64,000 nucleotides of DNA, taken from assembly GCA_020091685.1 (NCBI GenBank), contig CM034603.1:32845696-32909695 (forward strand), read 5' to 3'. Shown here in pieces: positions 16,301-27,309 of the stretch. This DNA comes from Lutjanus erythropterus (lineage: Eukaryota; Chordata; Actinopteri; Lutjaniformes; Lutjanidae). Position 1 is the stretch's first letter. Each line of letters starts with the position of its first letter. A program made the position numbers and the translations under genes. The notes beneath the pieces are model-generated. The model was given only the letters and a program-made list of their open reading frames with translations, was not told the DNA's origin and did not search any database.

Positions 16301-18374
16301 AGAGTTCTTGTTCGAACCTCTTGGGAGGATTCTAGATAAAACTGTTGGAATATAAAAAGGTTCTCGTCAGAACATCCAGGGTGGGTTCTCGATAAAACCC
16401 TTGGAATATGAAAAAGTTTTCAGTAGAACCCCCTGCGTGTGCTTTAGATAAAACTCTTGAAATATAAACAGGCTCTCAGTAGACCCTCCTAGGTGGGTTC
16501 TTGTAAACACCCTTTTGATGGTGGAGAGGTTCTGGATAGAACCCCCAGAGAAGGTTCTGGGTGGAACCATTACACCATATAAGGGTTCTTTCTAAAACCA
16601 CTCATATGGTTCTGGGCGAAACCTTTCACAGATGGTTTAAGGTATAACTCTTTATGTAACTCTGAAAAAGTTCCAAGTAGGACCCTCATAAAAAGTTCTA
16701 CAATGAACAAAAAAGGGTTCTCCTCTGGGGACAGGCTGAAGAACCCTTTATGGTTCTAATTAGCGCCTTCATTTCTAAGAGTGTACACTTGAGGAAGATG
16801 TGAGAGAAGAGACAGAGGTAGAGAATGTTTTGAGACAGACAGAAGCGTCCTGTCTCACCCAGCACCAGTGACGTGATGAAATTGGATATCTGGCCGAGTC
16901 CTCTCAGACAGTTGAAGACACAGAACATGATCCAGCTGACGGAGGCGGCCTGGATCAAGGCGGTCGCTGCCTGTAAGACCATGGTGAAGAAAAACACCGG
17001 CTTTCTGCCAAACCTGTAAGACGATGCACAGAAACATGACATTAACAAACCATCTACACCATCTCACACTGACAATTTCAAAAAGTTGATCAAGAGAATA
17101 TTTTTAATTTTGCAAACAAAAAAGTCAAATATTCTCTGGCTCCAGCTTTCTCAGTTTCAAACAAAACAAAAGTTACTTTTTGTCTGTACAGCAAAGGTTA
17201 TATCAATTTTATTTCTACGTCATTGGCAGTTGTAACACTGGGGGAGGTTATAAAAAGTCTGGCAGTGGTTTGCCAGGTCCTTTTCTCTGTGTCCGTGCAG
17301 CCAACCAAGTTCGTTTGATTGTTGTAGCCACCATGTTTGAGTTAACTTGAACTATGACATGATAAGTCAATGTGTGTATTTGGCTCTTTAACACACCTTC
17401 ATGTTTGGGGGCTGTTTGATTTACCCATCTGAGTAAGCCGGATTTTTTGACACAAACCACACATTGTGTTGGAGCCACTTACCTGTCAGATAAAGCTAAA
17501 GACCAACTGTTTGACACTCTATTGAAAACTGGTGCACATTTATGTTTCTTATATCTAAATATGACTTGTGTATTTCAAGTAGTCGGTGAGTTATTAAGGG
17601 AAAATACAAAAAATGTAACATTCGCCCCAGGTCTCCCCTATTTTTGATACTTAAGTAGCCTACATTGTGCTGATAATATTTTTTACAATTTGCTTACACC
17701 TACATACTTTTGAATACAGGACTTTTAGTGTGGTATTTGTACTTTTACACAAGTAAAGGATTTGAGTACTTCTGCTTACTTGTCGGAGAGGTGACCGCTA
17801 ACGATGGAGCCAATCAGGGTCCCCACAAAGAATAAGGAGGTGGAAAAAGGGACCTTCCATGCATCGTCACACACCAGACCCCACTGTCATTAACAGGACA
17901 GAAGAAGAAGACAATCAGTCAGATTAAAGCAAGAAAAATGTCAGAAAAATCAGAGTTTTAAACGAAATCTCAAGACAGAAAGGGGAAGGTTTCTGCTGGC
18001 CCGTGTTTATACACCTCAGACACAATTGTGGCGGTATACGTCTCATTGCTGAACACCCATCCATCCAAACACGACTCTGTGTCATTGCTGAGTCCCCCTG
18101 TCTCCGTCCAGTTCGCGCTCCGCTTGTATCGGGAGCAGCTGTCGGGTCCGATCCAGCTGCGCATCTGCTCCACATCTGTGCCGTTGCGCGTGGAGTTGAT
18201 GGACGCTCTGCAGCGATGCTCCGGCGTGTCCGAGACGAAAACCACCATCATCACCATGAACCCGCACGGAACTGCACTTAAACCGAGCAGAACTATCACT
18301 AGAATTTGAAAGAGGCCGTAGTCGCCCAGAAAAGACGTGATCTCATCGTAGTCTTTAGTTTTTTCACCTGACAT
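9892..18374 (-). CDS. slc22a5-like: SLC22 transporter of the OCTN (SLC22A4/A5) type, 10 coding exons, complete
   Basis: A major-facilitator plasma-membrane carrier, probably for carnitine or organic cations; the substrate is inferred from family. Exons: 18015-18374, 17780-17883, 16859-17013, 15550-15721, 14178-14319, 13949-14043, 12760-12974, 12481-12663, 10334-10469, 9892-9997, giving 555 aa (human OCTN2 557). Exons 2, 3, 4, 7, 8 and 9 are 104, 155, 172, 215, 183 and 136 nt, the same as human SLC22A5. Landmarks: [10 protein letters not shown] start, TM1 about 21-47, an extracellular loop with five N-glycosylation sequons (N60, N64, N88, N97, N110) and conserved cysteines, the SDKFGRKP loop (153-160), PESPRWL (267-273), and [11 protein letters not shown] (444-454). 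The GTEILGKS motif of human OCTN1/2 is GTEMMSQT here. Which fish paralogue (a4, a5 or a21) is unresolved. Confidence 0.93.
10261..10322. repeat. (CA)31 microsatellite in slc22a5-like intron 9
   Basis: Uninterrupted dinucleotide run that begins 11 nt downstream of the exon 9 donor in the transcript sense, where it reads as UG repeats. Confidence 0.98.
10334..10469 (-). CDS. slc22a5-like: slc22a5-like coding exon 9 (residues 477-520, split 521)
   Basis: Encodes [20 protein letters not shown] then [26 protein letters not shown]12 and start of the cytosolic tail. 136 nt as in human. Donor GTATGT is followed within 11 nt by a 62-bp GT tract on this strand. Confidence 0.94.
12481..12663 (-). CDS. 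slc22a5-like: slc22a5-like coding exon 8 (residues 416-475, split 476), GC donor
   Basis: Encodes [15 protein letters not shown] through [11 protein letters not shown] to TPYVIYT: TM10-TM11. 183 nt as in human. The 5' splice site reads G/GCAAGT, a GC-AG intron; the next GT would break the frame. Confidence 0.92.
12760..12974 (-). CDS. slc22a5-like: slc22a5-like coding exon 7 (residues 344-414, split 415)
   Basis: Encodes [20 protein letters not shown] through [11 protein letters not shown]7-TM9. 215 nt, identical in length to human. The donor GTCTGA is unusually weak, but frame and length leave no good alternative. Confidence 0.9.
13949..14043 (-). CDS. slc22a5-like: slc22a5-like coding exon 6 (residues 312-342, split 343)
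   Basis: Encodes [18 protein letters not shown] then [13 protein letters not shown]: end of the central loop and start of TM7. Acceptor TCTAATACAG, donor GTAATG. Confidence 0.9.
14178..14319 (-). CDS. slc22a5-like: slc22a5-like coding exon 5 (residues 265-311)
   Basis: Starts [20 protein letters not shown], the SLC22 intracellular loop signature. At 142 nt it is 15 nt longer than the human exon; the extension CLELT is balanced by a slightly shorter exon 6. Donor GTACTT is weak. Confidence 0.88.
14396..14640 (+). mobile_element. Dispersed percomorph element fragment in slc22a5-like intron 4
   Basis: The string GTGGGATTTAGTGACATCTA and the following AGCAGTGAGCTTGCAGATT resemble an abundant short interspersed element of spiny-rayed fishes that I recognise from memory. 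No ends or target duplication are resolved. Confidence 0.45.
15550..15721 (-). CDS. slc22a5-like: slc22a5-like coding exon 4 (residues 208-263, split 264)
   Basis: Encodes [15 protein letters not shown], then TM5-TM6 with [13 protein letters not shown]. It contains the position of the OCTN nucleotide-binding-like motif, not conserved here. Acceptor ATGGTCAG, donor GTACGT. Confidence 0.94.
15935..16790. repeat. 56-bp minisatellite in slc22a5-like intron 3
   Basis: Nine or so clear units spaced exactly 56 bp between 16068 and 16410 and degenerate units on both sides. Each unit holds GGTTCT...AGAACC (an internal inverted repeat), AGATAAAACCCTTGG and AATATAAAA. The right end (16700-16790) decays into GAACCCTTTATGGTTCT and TTTCTAAGAGTGTA, the terminus of a common fish element, so the array probably grew from one. 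Minus-strand reading frames here are repeat artefacts. Confidence 0.85.
16859..17013 (-). CDS. slc22a5-like: slc22a5-like coding exon 3 (residues 156-206, split 207)
   Basis: Encodes [20 protein letters not shown] and the helix [16 protein letters not shown]3-TM4. Acceptor CTTACAG, donor GTGAGA. Confidence 0.95.
17612..17645. mobile_element. Solitary terminus of the TAGGGGAGAC family
   Basis: GTAACATTCGCCCCAGG then TCTCCCCTA matches the right terminal repeat seen at 39683 and 47635. I could not find its partner end. Confidence 0.4.
17686..17775 (-). mobile_element. Dispersed 'AAGTAAAAGT' element end beside slc22a5-like exon 2 donor
   Basis: Inverted relative to the copy at 38505: GAATACAGGACTTTTAGTGT then TTACACAAGTAAAGG and GAGTACTTCTGC. 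Its outer edge lies about 6 nt from the exon 2 GTAAGC donor. Confidence 0.55.
17780..17883 (-). CDS. slc22a5-like: slc22a5-like coding exon 2 (residues 121-154, split 155)
   Basis: Encodes [18 protein letters not shown] then [18 protein letters not shown]2 and the start of the MFS loop. Acceptor AATGACAG, donor GTAAGC. A dispersed repeat starts about 6 nt past the donor. Confidence 0.94.
18015..18374 (-). CDS. slc22a5-like: slc22a5-like coding exon 1 (residues 1-120)
   Basis: Encodes [22 protein letters not shown]1 and the large glycosylated loop ending TYTATIVSE. The start gives seven residues before the conserved DYDE; no nearer in-frame ATG exists. Donor GTGTAT is weak. Confidence 0.93.
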
Positions 18375-20149
18375 GACTTAACTGCAAAAATCATCCACAC
18401 CGGAAGGTTGCGTTGAGGTGAACGGTGATAAATGAGCATTCGGGCAACAACCCCGGCAATTGTGAATGCTTCGAAACTTGCTTAACCTGTCTCACATGTT
18501 CACAAAGTTCCTTTCTCTGTCCAACCTGCACATGCGCTTCCACCGCACAACGCAGAAACCTGTAACTATCAGTCAGCGAGTAATTCCAGATGATCCCGAA
18601 GTCTGTCTGACAGGATTATGTCAGAATATTTCTCAGATAAGACTCAGTATAGCGACACAGTCTTCCCTCCCTGAGATCAGCTGTTCAGAAGTGACAGAGA
18701 AGAAAAACCTGAGCTAAATGTTTTTGTTGCTAACTGCAGGTATGGACAAACCTGCATAAGCTACTAGGAGTACTCTGATAGACCCCAAAACCAGGATACT
18801 GTCGCATGTTAACACCTAATCCTGCTTTCTGAATATTCCTTGTTGGAACAGAACAGAGTGGTTGAGATGGTGAGAGATCAAGATACAACTGCACACATGT
18901 GATCAGAAACCTGGAATCATGTCCACTGGGATATGAACAACCAGTTTCTCATGTTCTATGTAAACGCCATATCCCGAATAAGATCAAAAGCAGGATCAGC
19001 CTCATAACCAGGATACTCATGCAGATGTAAATGCAAAGTCTCTTAACAGCGTTTTCTTTGTGTTTGACAGTCTGTTTTATCCTTTGTCTTACATTGTTTA
19101 CTGTGATAAGTGTGTAGCAATTTCCTGTATTTGATTATGTCTTTTTAACTTTGTATTGTTCTTTATGCCGTCTCTTGCTGTGATGCTTTTGGCCTGTGAG
19201 ACAATTGGCCTCTGAAATCATAAAAAAGTGGAAGCTCAAGTGACAAAGAGCATGAGACAAGGCTGAAAGCTGTAAAAGTGCCAGTAAGCTGATCTTGGCT
19301 AAAGTTTATTTTGTGAAATGTCCAGTGATGACTGTATCACAGTGGCTGATATTCATCAGTTGGCACTGTAAAGGTGAGAAACAGGAACTAACATGTCTCA
19401 GCAAAGTTGGCAAAAATCCGGAAACTCCTGATTTAACCTTGAAGAGCAATTTGTTTACTAGTTGAAACAGACAGAAGAGATGGCATGAAGAAGATAGAAA
19501 ACATCTGTGGGAAAAAACAGACACAAAATCCCTCCTCGGTAGCCGTGTGTACAACCACCACCAGATGGTGCAACACAACACAAAACAGTGATGTGCCCTT
19601 ACAAAAGGTAAAGCTTCTGTCCAGATATTCTGTATGCATCGCCAGGAATGAGGTCAGAAGTGTCTTATATTCTTATAAGACAACTTATATTGTTAAAAAA
19701 GCAATAAGAATTCATAAACTTTGCTTAGGTAATACCACAAGTATCAACAGTAAAAGTGTTTGTTCTGTAGAAAACTGGCTCCTGATATCATATTTAACAA
19801 CGATTTTCAGAGTCTAAGACTGAGGTCCTCCTTTATGATCCCAGAGACACTCAACAATTGAGCCAAGAAAGTAAATTAGTTCCAACTACAACAAATATAT
19901 TTTTTAAAAAAAGGTCTGTCTAAAGCTATTTGTTAGTTTCTGACTGAGAAAGTGAAAAAAAAACAGTAACAGCATGTCTTAAATCTCTCTTTAACCCAAT
20001 CATACACATTTAGTCTTTTATACGTAGCCTTCTTTCAATAACTAATATAATATTTGTAAAACTTTCTCTCATTGAGCCTCACCTGAAACTGTTTGGACCC
20101 ACCCCGGAGAGGCCTGCCTACCACTTTGAAAACCCCTGATATACAACAT

Positions 20150-20490
20150 TATTAGACTATTGATGCACAGTAGTAGAATAAATATTTAACCATTTACTGC
20201 TACAAAGTAAAAAATATCAGCAACAAAATGCTCATAACATTATTTTTACTGGATCATTATTATTATTATGGATGTATTACAATGTAAGCCGTACTTTAAT
20301 GTTGTCATCAGTCAAGTTAGAGCTTTAACTACTTCCTGTATTTTCATCATATAGTTTTATATGTAAATATTAAATTAAAAAGCAACTATAGCTGTAAAAT
20401 AATACATAAATAGTGAAAAGTGCAATATTTCTCTTTGAAATGTGGTGAAGTATAAAGTAGCACACAATACTTGAGTAAATGTACTCCTTT
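20150..20490 (+). mobile_element. Dispersed 'AAGTAAAAGT' family fragment
   Basis: Shows the order CAGCAACAAAATGCTCATAA, TAATGTTGTCAT, AGAGCTTTAACTACTT, AAATGTGGTGAAGTATAAAG, CTTGAGTAAATGTACTCC, which parallels the internal part of a widespread teleost element also present at 39690-40020. Confidence 0.5.
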
Positions 20491-21417
20491 AATTGTGTAA
20501 TTTCATTCCATTTATTTTATTTGTAAGGACAACACACATTAATCAATATTTCTGTAAATATGTTTGCCAGCTGGCCATTTTTCAGCTACGGTCCTTTGCC
20601 AAGATGTTTTGAAATCTATAAAATGATAAAATCCACAAAAAGAAGACAACAGGACGCCATAAAGACAGCAACAAAACAAACAAAAAAAATTCTCAAGACA
20701 GACCACAAGTCACGAGGAGAAACCCGAGGCAGCAGAGCATCAGTACAGTAACACAGCAACAACAAACAAACAACATTTCAGGACAAACACAAAGCGACAA
20801 CACACAGCCGAGCGGCGCTGACCACAAACATCCATCTTCAGTTACGTGAAGACAAGCAGCAAAAGACAGCAGACATGAATGAAATACAGCGGCCATTATG
20901 TTGTTGAGCTTGATAAAATGTTAAAAGATGCAGTTACAGGTTAGTAAAGTAGTCAAGTCCACTAAGACACACAACACAGACTGAACCAGATTGTTAATAA
21001 TATAGATATTTCTGTAGTTAGCAGCAGTTTAACCAGAAAAAAATCAAATGAACAATGTATAATTACTATTATGTTCAACACTAAATGAAATTGTATTTTA
21101 TTTGCACAAATATAAAACAATGCAACATTAAGAGACTGAAGTTTGATCATGTCATAAGTTTGAGTTCAGCTTCTTGATATGTAAGTTTTTGTTGTTGTTG
21201 ATGTTTTTTTTTTTAAATATTCTTTATACTTTCCTGAAAACATTTATTTGGTATTATTAAAAAGGTGACATATAAGATAATTGTATGGGAAAAAATACAA
21301 TGGAGGGGTGATTTTAAATATATATTTTTTTAATTATAGATTATTTTCAAACGGGGATGGAAATTTGAATTCCAATGAAATAATCACCAACACCAAAAGA
21401 CTTTTTTTTTTTTTTGG

Positions 21418-21575
21418 ACTGCAGTGATCAAAGGCAAATCAAGTCAGTTTTTATTTTTAGCCCAAATGCATAAATCACAATTTGCCTCGAGGGGCTTTTC
21501 AACACAAAACCTTCTGTCCTTAGATCCTCAATTCAGGTAAGGAGAAACTCCCCTCAAAAAAACAAACAAAAAACT
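21418..21575 (+). mobile_element. Dispersed percomorph element ('TTATTTATAGCCC' type)
   Basis: CAAGTCAGTTTTTATTTTTA followed by GCCCAAATGCATAAATCAC, TTTGCCTCGAGGGGCTTTTC, CTGTCCTTAGATCCTC and GAGAAACTCCCC matches in order a very common spiny-rayed fish repeat. A related segment is embedded in each unit of the tandem array at 27310-29110. Confidence 0.6.
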
Positions 21576-21933
21576 TTTAACAGCAAAAAAAAAGAAAAAG
21601 GTGAAACCTCAGGAGACGCACGGAGGACGGATCCCTCTCTTGCCTTTGTCTCAAACCTTGCAGTTTGAATGAAATCATATTTACTGATTTTATGATTACT
21701 GAATCTTGTTTGCCACAGCAGCCCCGCCTAGAAAAACGATCACCAGCTGCCTCTGAACGCAGCTTAAACAAGCAGCGAGTAACATCACATCACATCACAT
21801 CACCGCTCGGTACATCCACGGTGACCCCTCTCCTCTCGATCGCCACACCTTGCCATTCTCCGGCCAGTGCTGTTACCATAGCGACGCCTCTCTGGCCAGC
21901 AGCGTGGCAATGCCCTCTGACCCCCGGGAGAGG

Positions 21934-21946
21934 TGACCTTTGGCCT
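21934..21946 (-). promoter_or_regulatory. Candidate DR1 nuclear-receptor site
   Basis: Minus strand AGGCCAAAGGTCA: two half-sites with one spacer base, the arrangement bound by HNF4 and PPAR/RXR. It is 3.6 kb upstream of the OCTN start. Mammalian Slc22a5 is PPAR-alpha responsive, which makes the site plausible but unproven. Confidence 0.3.
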
Positions 21947-24900
21947 GAGGGTCATCAAACGGGGTCGGAGGGTCAGCTCTTGCTGGAAGACAGTAAAAGC
22001 ACTTCACTGATTGGCTATCATTTGCCCTTTCCATACCCTCATCTATGTAATTGGCGTATTGACCAACTGGCCCTTTGTACGTTGTTAGCAGCACCTTATC
22101 CAGTTTACATAGGACAGGTGTTGGAGGCTGATGCATGAGAAGTTTACGCGCCTGGTCTTTTTTTTTTTTTTGTGAAGGTGGAACCTGCTTCATCATTAAT
22201 ATCTGGTGAGCAGAGAATCTTAAAGGAGCAATATGTAGCAACTGCAACAAACAAACCCACTCCTGCAGTCCGAATAGCAAGTTGGAGCCATAGACGGTGT
22301 ATTAAACAGGTTGAAGTCCTGTTTACTGAGGAAGCTCAGGCAGGCTGCAGGAGCACTGCAGGAGCACAAGACGAGCACATCATTATAATATGATGACGAG
22401 TCCTCCACTTTAAATCGATCAGCTGCTTATACTGGTCAAGTTAAGCCTGTTATCCTGAAAACTGCTCTAAAAATACACACTCTGTTGTGTTTGAGTTCAG
22501 TGGCTGCTCGCTTTACTGCCCGCCAAACTCCACTATCAATTTAACTGTTATGAACATCTACTCTTTCTAAAAGACTACTATGACTTCTTATTACTCATAA
22601 ACAGACACTAACTCATTTGGCAAACATTCAGCATTAAGTGCAACTCCAATAAACATGAAACAGGCGAACAATAGCACAAATTATCTGCTAGAATTTAAAT
22701 TTCAAAAAAGATCTTTCTGACTGGAGCATTGTTGTCAGAGAAGAAAGAAAATATTTCAACTTAACATGTTTCCTGAATCGCTGATGACATATTATGGTCA
22801 TTTTATGATTTATTAAATATATTACAGATTTCCCCTTTAATGTTGTCATACAAATAAAAACTGCATATACATTTTAAATGTAAAGTTAACATTAGTCTTG
22901 AAGAACTGCCTGTGACGTCGATATTCTGTAACTTTAACAATAAAGAATCTACTGCTAATGTAGCTACCTTAGCTAGGCTATCATTAGCATAACATAACTG
23001 TCCTATTGGGTTGTCAGTAAGTTAGAAAGTGAATAAAATAATGCTGACAAAAATATTTGTTCTGCACATTTGATTTTGGACTGTTAGATTATATACTGGG
23101 GCTGAAGGCTAAAGTTACTTTTCTGTTATTTAATGGAGCTTTCAGTTTGTTTTGGGATGTTTGTAACATTTAAGTGAGGAAGATCAAACTCGGTCTAGTG
23201 ACTGGATTATGCTGCAGGTGCCGGCTGTTTTTACAGAACTTGGGAAATCCAGTTTTTCATATTGTGCAACTGCAACGTGGAACGACATGCAGAACAATTT
23301 AAAGCTTTCTGCATTTTTATCCACAGGGCAATTTAAATCTTTGACTATATCATATTTTACTTCTAGATGTTCCTGTTTTAGCTGATTAATGTGCCCCAGA
23401 TTTTTTTTTTTTTTTATGTATTATTGGTGTTTTTACTCATTTTTAAATTTTTATTGTGGCTTTGGTGTTTTCTGTATGTAAGTGCTTTTATTTTATTATC
23501 TTTTTATTGTTTTACTCAGCTGCATTGTAAATGAGGTCTCTACCTCTACCTTAAAATACAGGTTGAATGAATGCATGAATGAATGAGTGAAAGTCAATTC
23601 AGTTCAATTTTCCAAGTCAATTCCACAGGATTTATTGGTGTGAATGTTCCCTAAACTATATTGCTAAAGCATAAAGGATAATACAGTTAACAATAATGTC
23701 AGAAAAACACAGATCACGTAGTAAAATAAATTTTAAAAGTACAAAGAACAAGGAAACGTTAGAAAATAGGAAACATGTCTTGGCCAATCTAAATGTGTGT
23801 GTATGTATTTTATTGTGATAAATACAGTAACTTTTGCAGTAACACTGTAAAATAAATTACTTGTACATTTTCATAACAGTTTGATGTTGTACTTCATAAT
23901 ACAATATTTTAAAAACTTTACAGTGTAATTTTTCTGTGGTATGAAATACATCAACTACTGGATGATTAACTTGACAGTAAACATTACAATGAAGTAAATC
24001 AGCTGATGGAGGACTTTTGAGATTCAGCTTTGGTGGATGTTTGCTGTGCAGCCACAGTTAGCCGGCAAAGAAAGCTGCTGTATGGTGGATGATAGGGAAA
24101 CTCCTCTCCTCTCCCTCCTGATGATCTATGCCTCGCAGGCCCATCACTTGTCAATATCTCTACATTAATTTGAGAGACTGCGTGGCAGCGGGGACACTGG
24201 GGGTGGGGGAGGTGCTCTCTGAGCAGGTAGAGAGGGAGGCACGGGGTGGGGGAGCAGTGGCACGCAGAAGAGACAAGGACACAAGAAGGAGAGCGCCATG
24301 CAGGCGGAGGAGGAGAAACGAGAGGAAAATGAGGAAACAGAAGCGGGATGAGGGATGGCAGGGCCGAGTGCGGGTGAGAAAGAGAAGACCGGACAAAGAG
24401 GCTCGTGCTTTGCCCATTTACCACTCTCATACACGGCTTCCTTCAAATATCAAAAGCCCTCTCCATTTGTCCAAATGAGCCCTGGAGTCAGCAGGATCTG
24501 TAATGATAATGGCTGTTTGAGAGCTGAGCCCCAGTGCGAGGAGAATCCATCATTCCCCGCCTTCAGACCTCCGTGCCTCTGCAAAGAAAAAGCGGAGCCC
24601 TGCGGTGATTCATGATGGGAAAAGTGCCGTGTTTTTATTTCGATGCAGACGTAACACACACCTGCACCGAATCCTTTAACCCCCACCTGCCGTAACGAAA
24701 GACTTCCGGTATATGAGAGCTGACAATAAAAATGATGGCTTGCTCAATAACCATCCTCTCGTCTATTACCTTGACATCCATCCTCTGGGCTCTGTGGTAT
24801 TTTCAAAGACCAGGTGACCCCTCACCTCTCACCCCTAAACTATGACCCCCACCCTGCGTGATCCGGATTACACCAGGGAGCGACAAACCTTGTAACACCA

Positions 24901-25019
24901 TGACCTCTCTCCTGGTGACACACATAACAAAGACACCTGCACACAAACATATGCACACAGTCACTGGGTAGTATGGACATGTTTGCTTATACGAATTAAA
25001 AGAAATTAACTAAAAAATA

Positions 25020-25880
25020 AATGTGAGTGTTGTTGGGAACTTGTTCGTATTAAAAAAACGTTACACTGTTTTCTAGCTAGCTAAAAAGTTAAAACATTAC
25101 ATTTGCTGCATCTGAAATATACTGAATACTTTGCACTACATACCCAAAATGTTTATTATCGTTCAACATAGTTTTGTGCAGGCTAAATAATCAAAGTGTC
25201 GCGTCACTTCCTGAGAGCGTCCTTGCTGATTGGAGATGTGTAACCATGGTAACCCATTGCCAATGATGACCTCATTTAAAAGAATTTAGAAACATATAAC
25301 ACCGAGCAAAGTGAGACCTTACTAACGTTTAAAGTGAAGCGTTATTGATGTTATGCTGGACCTGCCTTGGCCGCTGCCCACCTTTGTCTGTTTTGTTGTT
25401 GTCTTCACTGCTGCATTGCATTGTGGGATATTTATGTAGGCTCCAGTGCTTGCATACTGTAGCGTTTCCAAGGAAATAGTATGCACCTTGCGTAGTATTT
25501 GTTTCACACTAAAAAAAAAAAAAACCTCACATACTGTTTTAGCGTACTGAAGTGCTACTAAGTGTTTGCTAGCTAGCTAAAAAGTTAGTTAGCCTAGTTA
25601 GTCTACTCATGAGAGTAGTTCAGCAGAAAAGCTAATTATGGCCAAATAAAAGAAGATTAATCATGGAAGAAAGAAAGAGACCTGTCATAAAACTCAGTGA
25701 GGTTGAGTCTGTCCCTTAACTTTGTTTGAAGGTTATTTTGCTCAAAATTAAATTTAATCTCGGTTTAGAGTAAAAACTAGACTGAGGTTAAACTTTAAGC
25801 TTTCTTAATTCGAGGCTACTTTTAAAGGTTGATGCAACATAATTTAAAGTTAAACTGTGATTTCATCGGGTTTAAAAATG
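25020..25880. mobile_element. Degenerate copy of the CTAGCTAGCTAAAAAGTTA element with an internal insertion
   Basis: CTAGCTAGCTAAAAAGTTA occurs at about 25073 and again at about 25569. Between them sits a different element beginning near CTGAATACTTTGCACTACAT and holding GCATTGCATTGTGGGATAT. The outer part ends with AATTTAAAGTTAAACTGTGA, as in the copies at 38624-39337 and 60836-61590. Confidence 0.45.
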
Positions 25881-26514
25881 AATCCTTTCTGAGTGCAGCC
25901 CAGTCAGTGTCATCATTCTTTCTGTGTCAACTGATTTCATTAGCTCGCTGTGTTTTGAGTTTTCTCTCAGTATTCATTTTTCAGCCTCTAATAACCACTG
26001 CTCTAGTCCGTGAGGAGGCCTGAGGGACCGGATGGTTAATAGCCATGTTTGTCATCATCGCATTATTTCCACAAGATCTTATATCATTTTTCTACTTAAT
26101 GCTCCAAACAGAGAATATTGGCTGTTGGATGCAACATATTTGTCTTTTTATAGACCTAAAAATCGCCCCCCCCCCCACCCCCCCAAAAAAGTGAGCGGAG
26201 ATTGGCAGCTTTTGTTTCTTTCCCTGCTTTTGTTTGCATTCAGATGTGTCACTTGTTTCTAATAGACTTATTGCAGAACATTTTAAAAGGCTTCAGGATG
26301 AATATCGAGTCGGGACTTGCTTCAGTGAATATTTCAGCCTAGAGGAATTCTTTGAAGTAATGGTCTGCTAAGTAACTTCACTGCATTGAGCTCAATAGTT
26401 CCTCCACACTACTCGCAGAAATGATTTTTCTTTTTGCATGCAGCCGTGGTTGAAAAATCGCCTGGACCACGCTTATTTGAAACTGAGAAATATTTGCAAC
26501 ATTCAGAAAATGCA

Positions 26515-26518
<4 letters not shown>

Positions 26519-26596
<78 letters not shown>

Positions 26597-26601
26597 TGTG
26601 T
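26519..26601. repeat. Compound microsatellite (GT)n(TC)n(GT)n
   Basis: Three adjoining dinucleotide runs; apparent reading frames through it are artefacts. Confidence 0.97.
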
Positions 26602-26965
26602 GCAGCAGGAAGGATTTCCAGATTTTCCAGCTCTCCTGCAATCTAATGGGTTATTTGTCATCTGCAGAGTAAAGGATTTTTAAAAGTCAAGCCAGGACCG
26701 ACTCCCTCCCTATCCTTTCTCTCACCCTCCCTCTCTTTCCCACTACCCCCCTGACACTCGCAATGGGAGATCGATAGGTTATTGATCAACTCTCTCTATC
26801 GCCAACCCACCAGACTAATCACCTTAACACCAGCCCAACTCTCTCCATCCTTCTCTCCTCCTCTTCTTCTTCCCTGTTGCTCTCTGTTTCCATCACACTC
26901 ATTCTCAGACTAAACGGCATCTTTTTCCATATTTGTAGCTTGATGAGTGTTTTCCCCTCTGAAGT

Positions 26966-26967
<2 letters not shown>

Positions 26968-27004
<37 letters not shown>
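26968..27004. repeat. (CA)n microsatellite
   Basis: Near-perfect CA run with one CG interruption. Confidence 0.95.
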
Positions 27005-27309
27005 CCGTTAAATGCTCCCAACATTAAAAGCTCATCTCTATATCTCCTTCTCCAGTTGATCTCCAAACAGAATCTATGTCGGCCGTGTGTTAGATAAAAC
27101 AAGAAAATTTACCAGTGCGGCCACTGCTTTTCATCCATCTCTCATTTTCTTTTCTCCCTCCTCCTCCTCCTCCTCTTCCCCCTGCTCCCTGCCTCCATCT
27201 CTCTCTCTCTGTCTGTCTTTGTTCGAGGGCAAAATCGATGGAGTGTATGAAACCAGCATATTTCTCTGCCTCCTGCTGTAGGAGACCTGAGGGAAGCAGA
27301 CATGGAGAA

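Noticed and set aside
16367..16570. Repetitive minus-strand frame and CRISPR-like regular spacing
   Set aside because: Product of the 56-bp minisatellite; repeats have no unique spacers, and the genome is a vertebrate's.
24128..24478. Arginine-rich 116-aa frame, with several overlapping minus-strand frames
   Set aside because: Purine-rich low-complexity DNA open in many frames at once; no domain, splice context or promoter.
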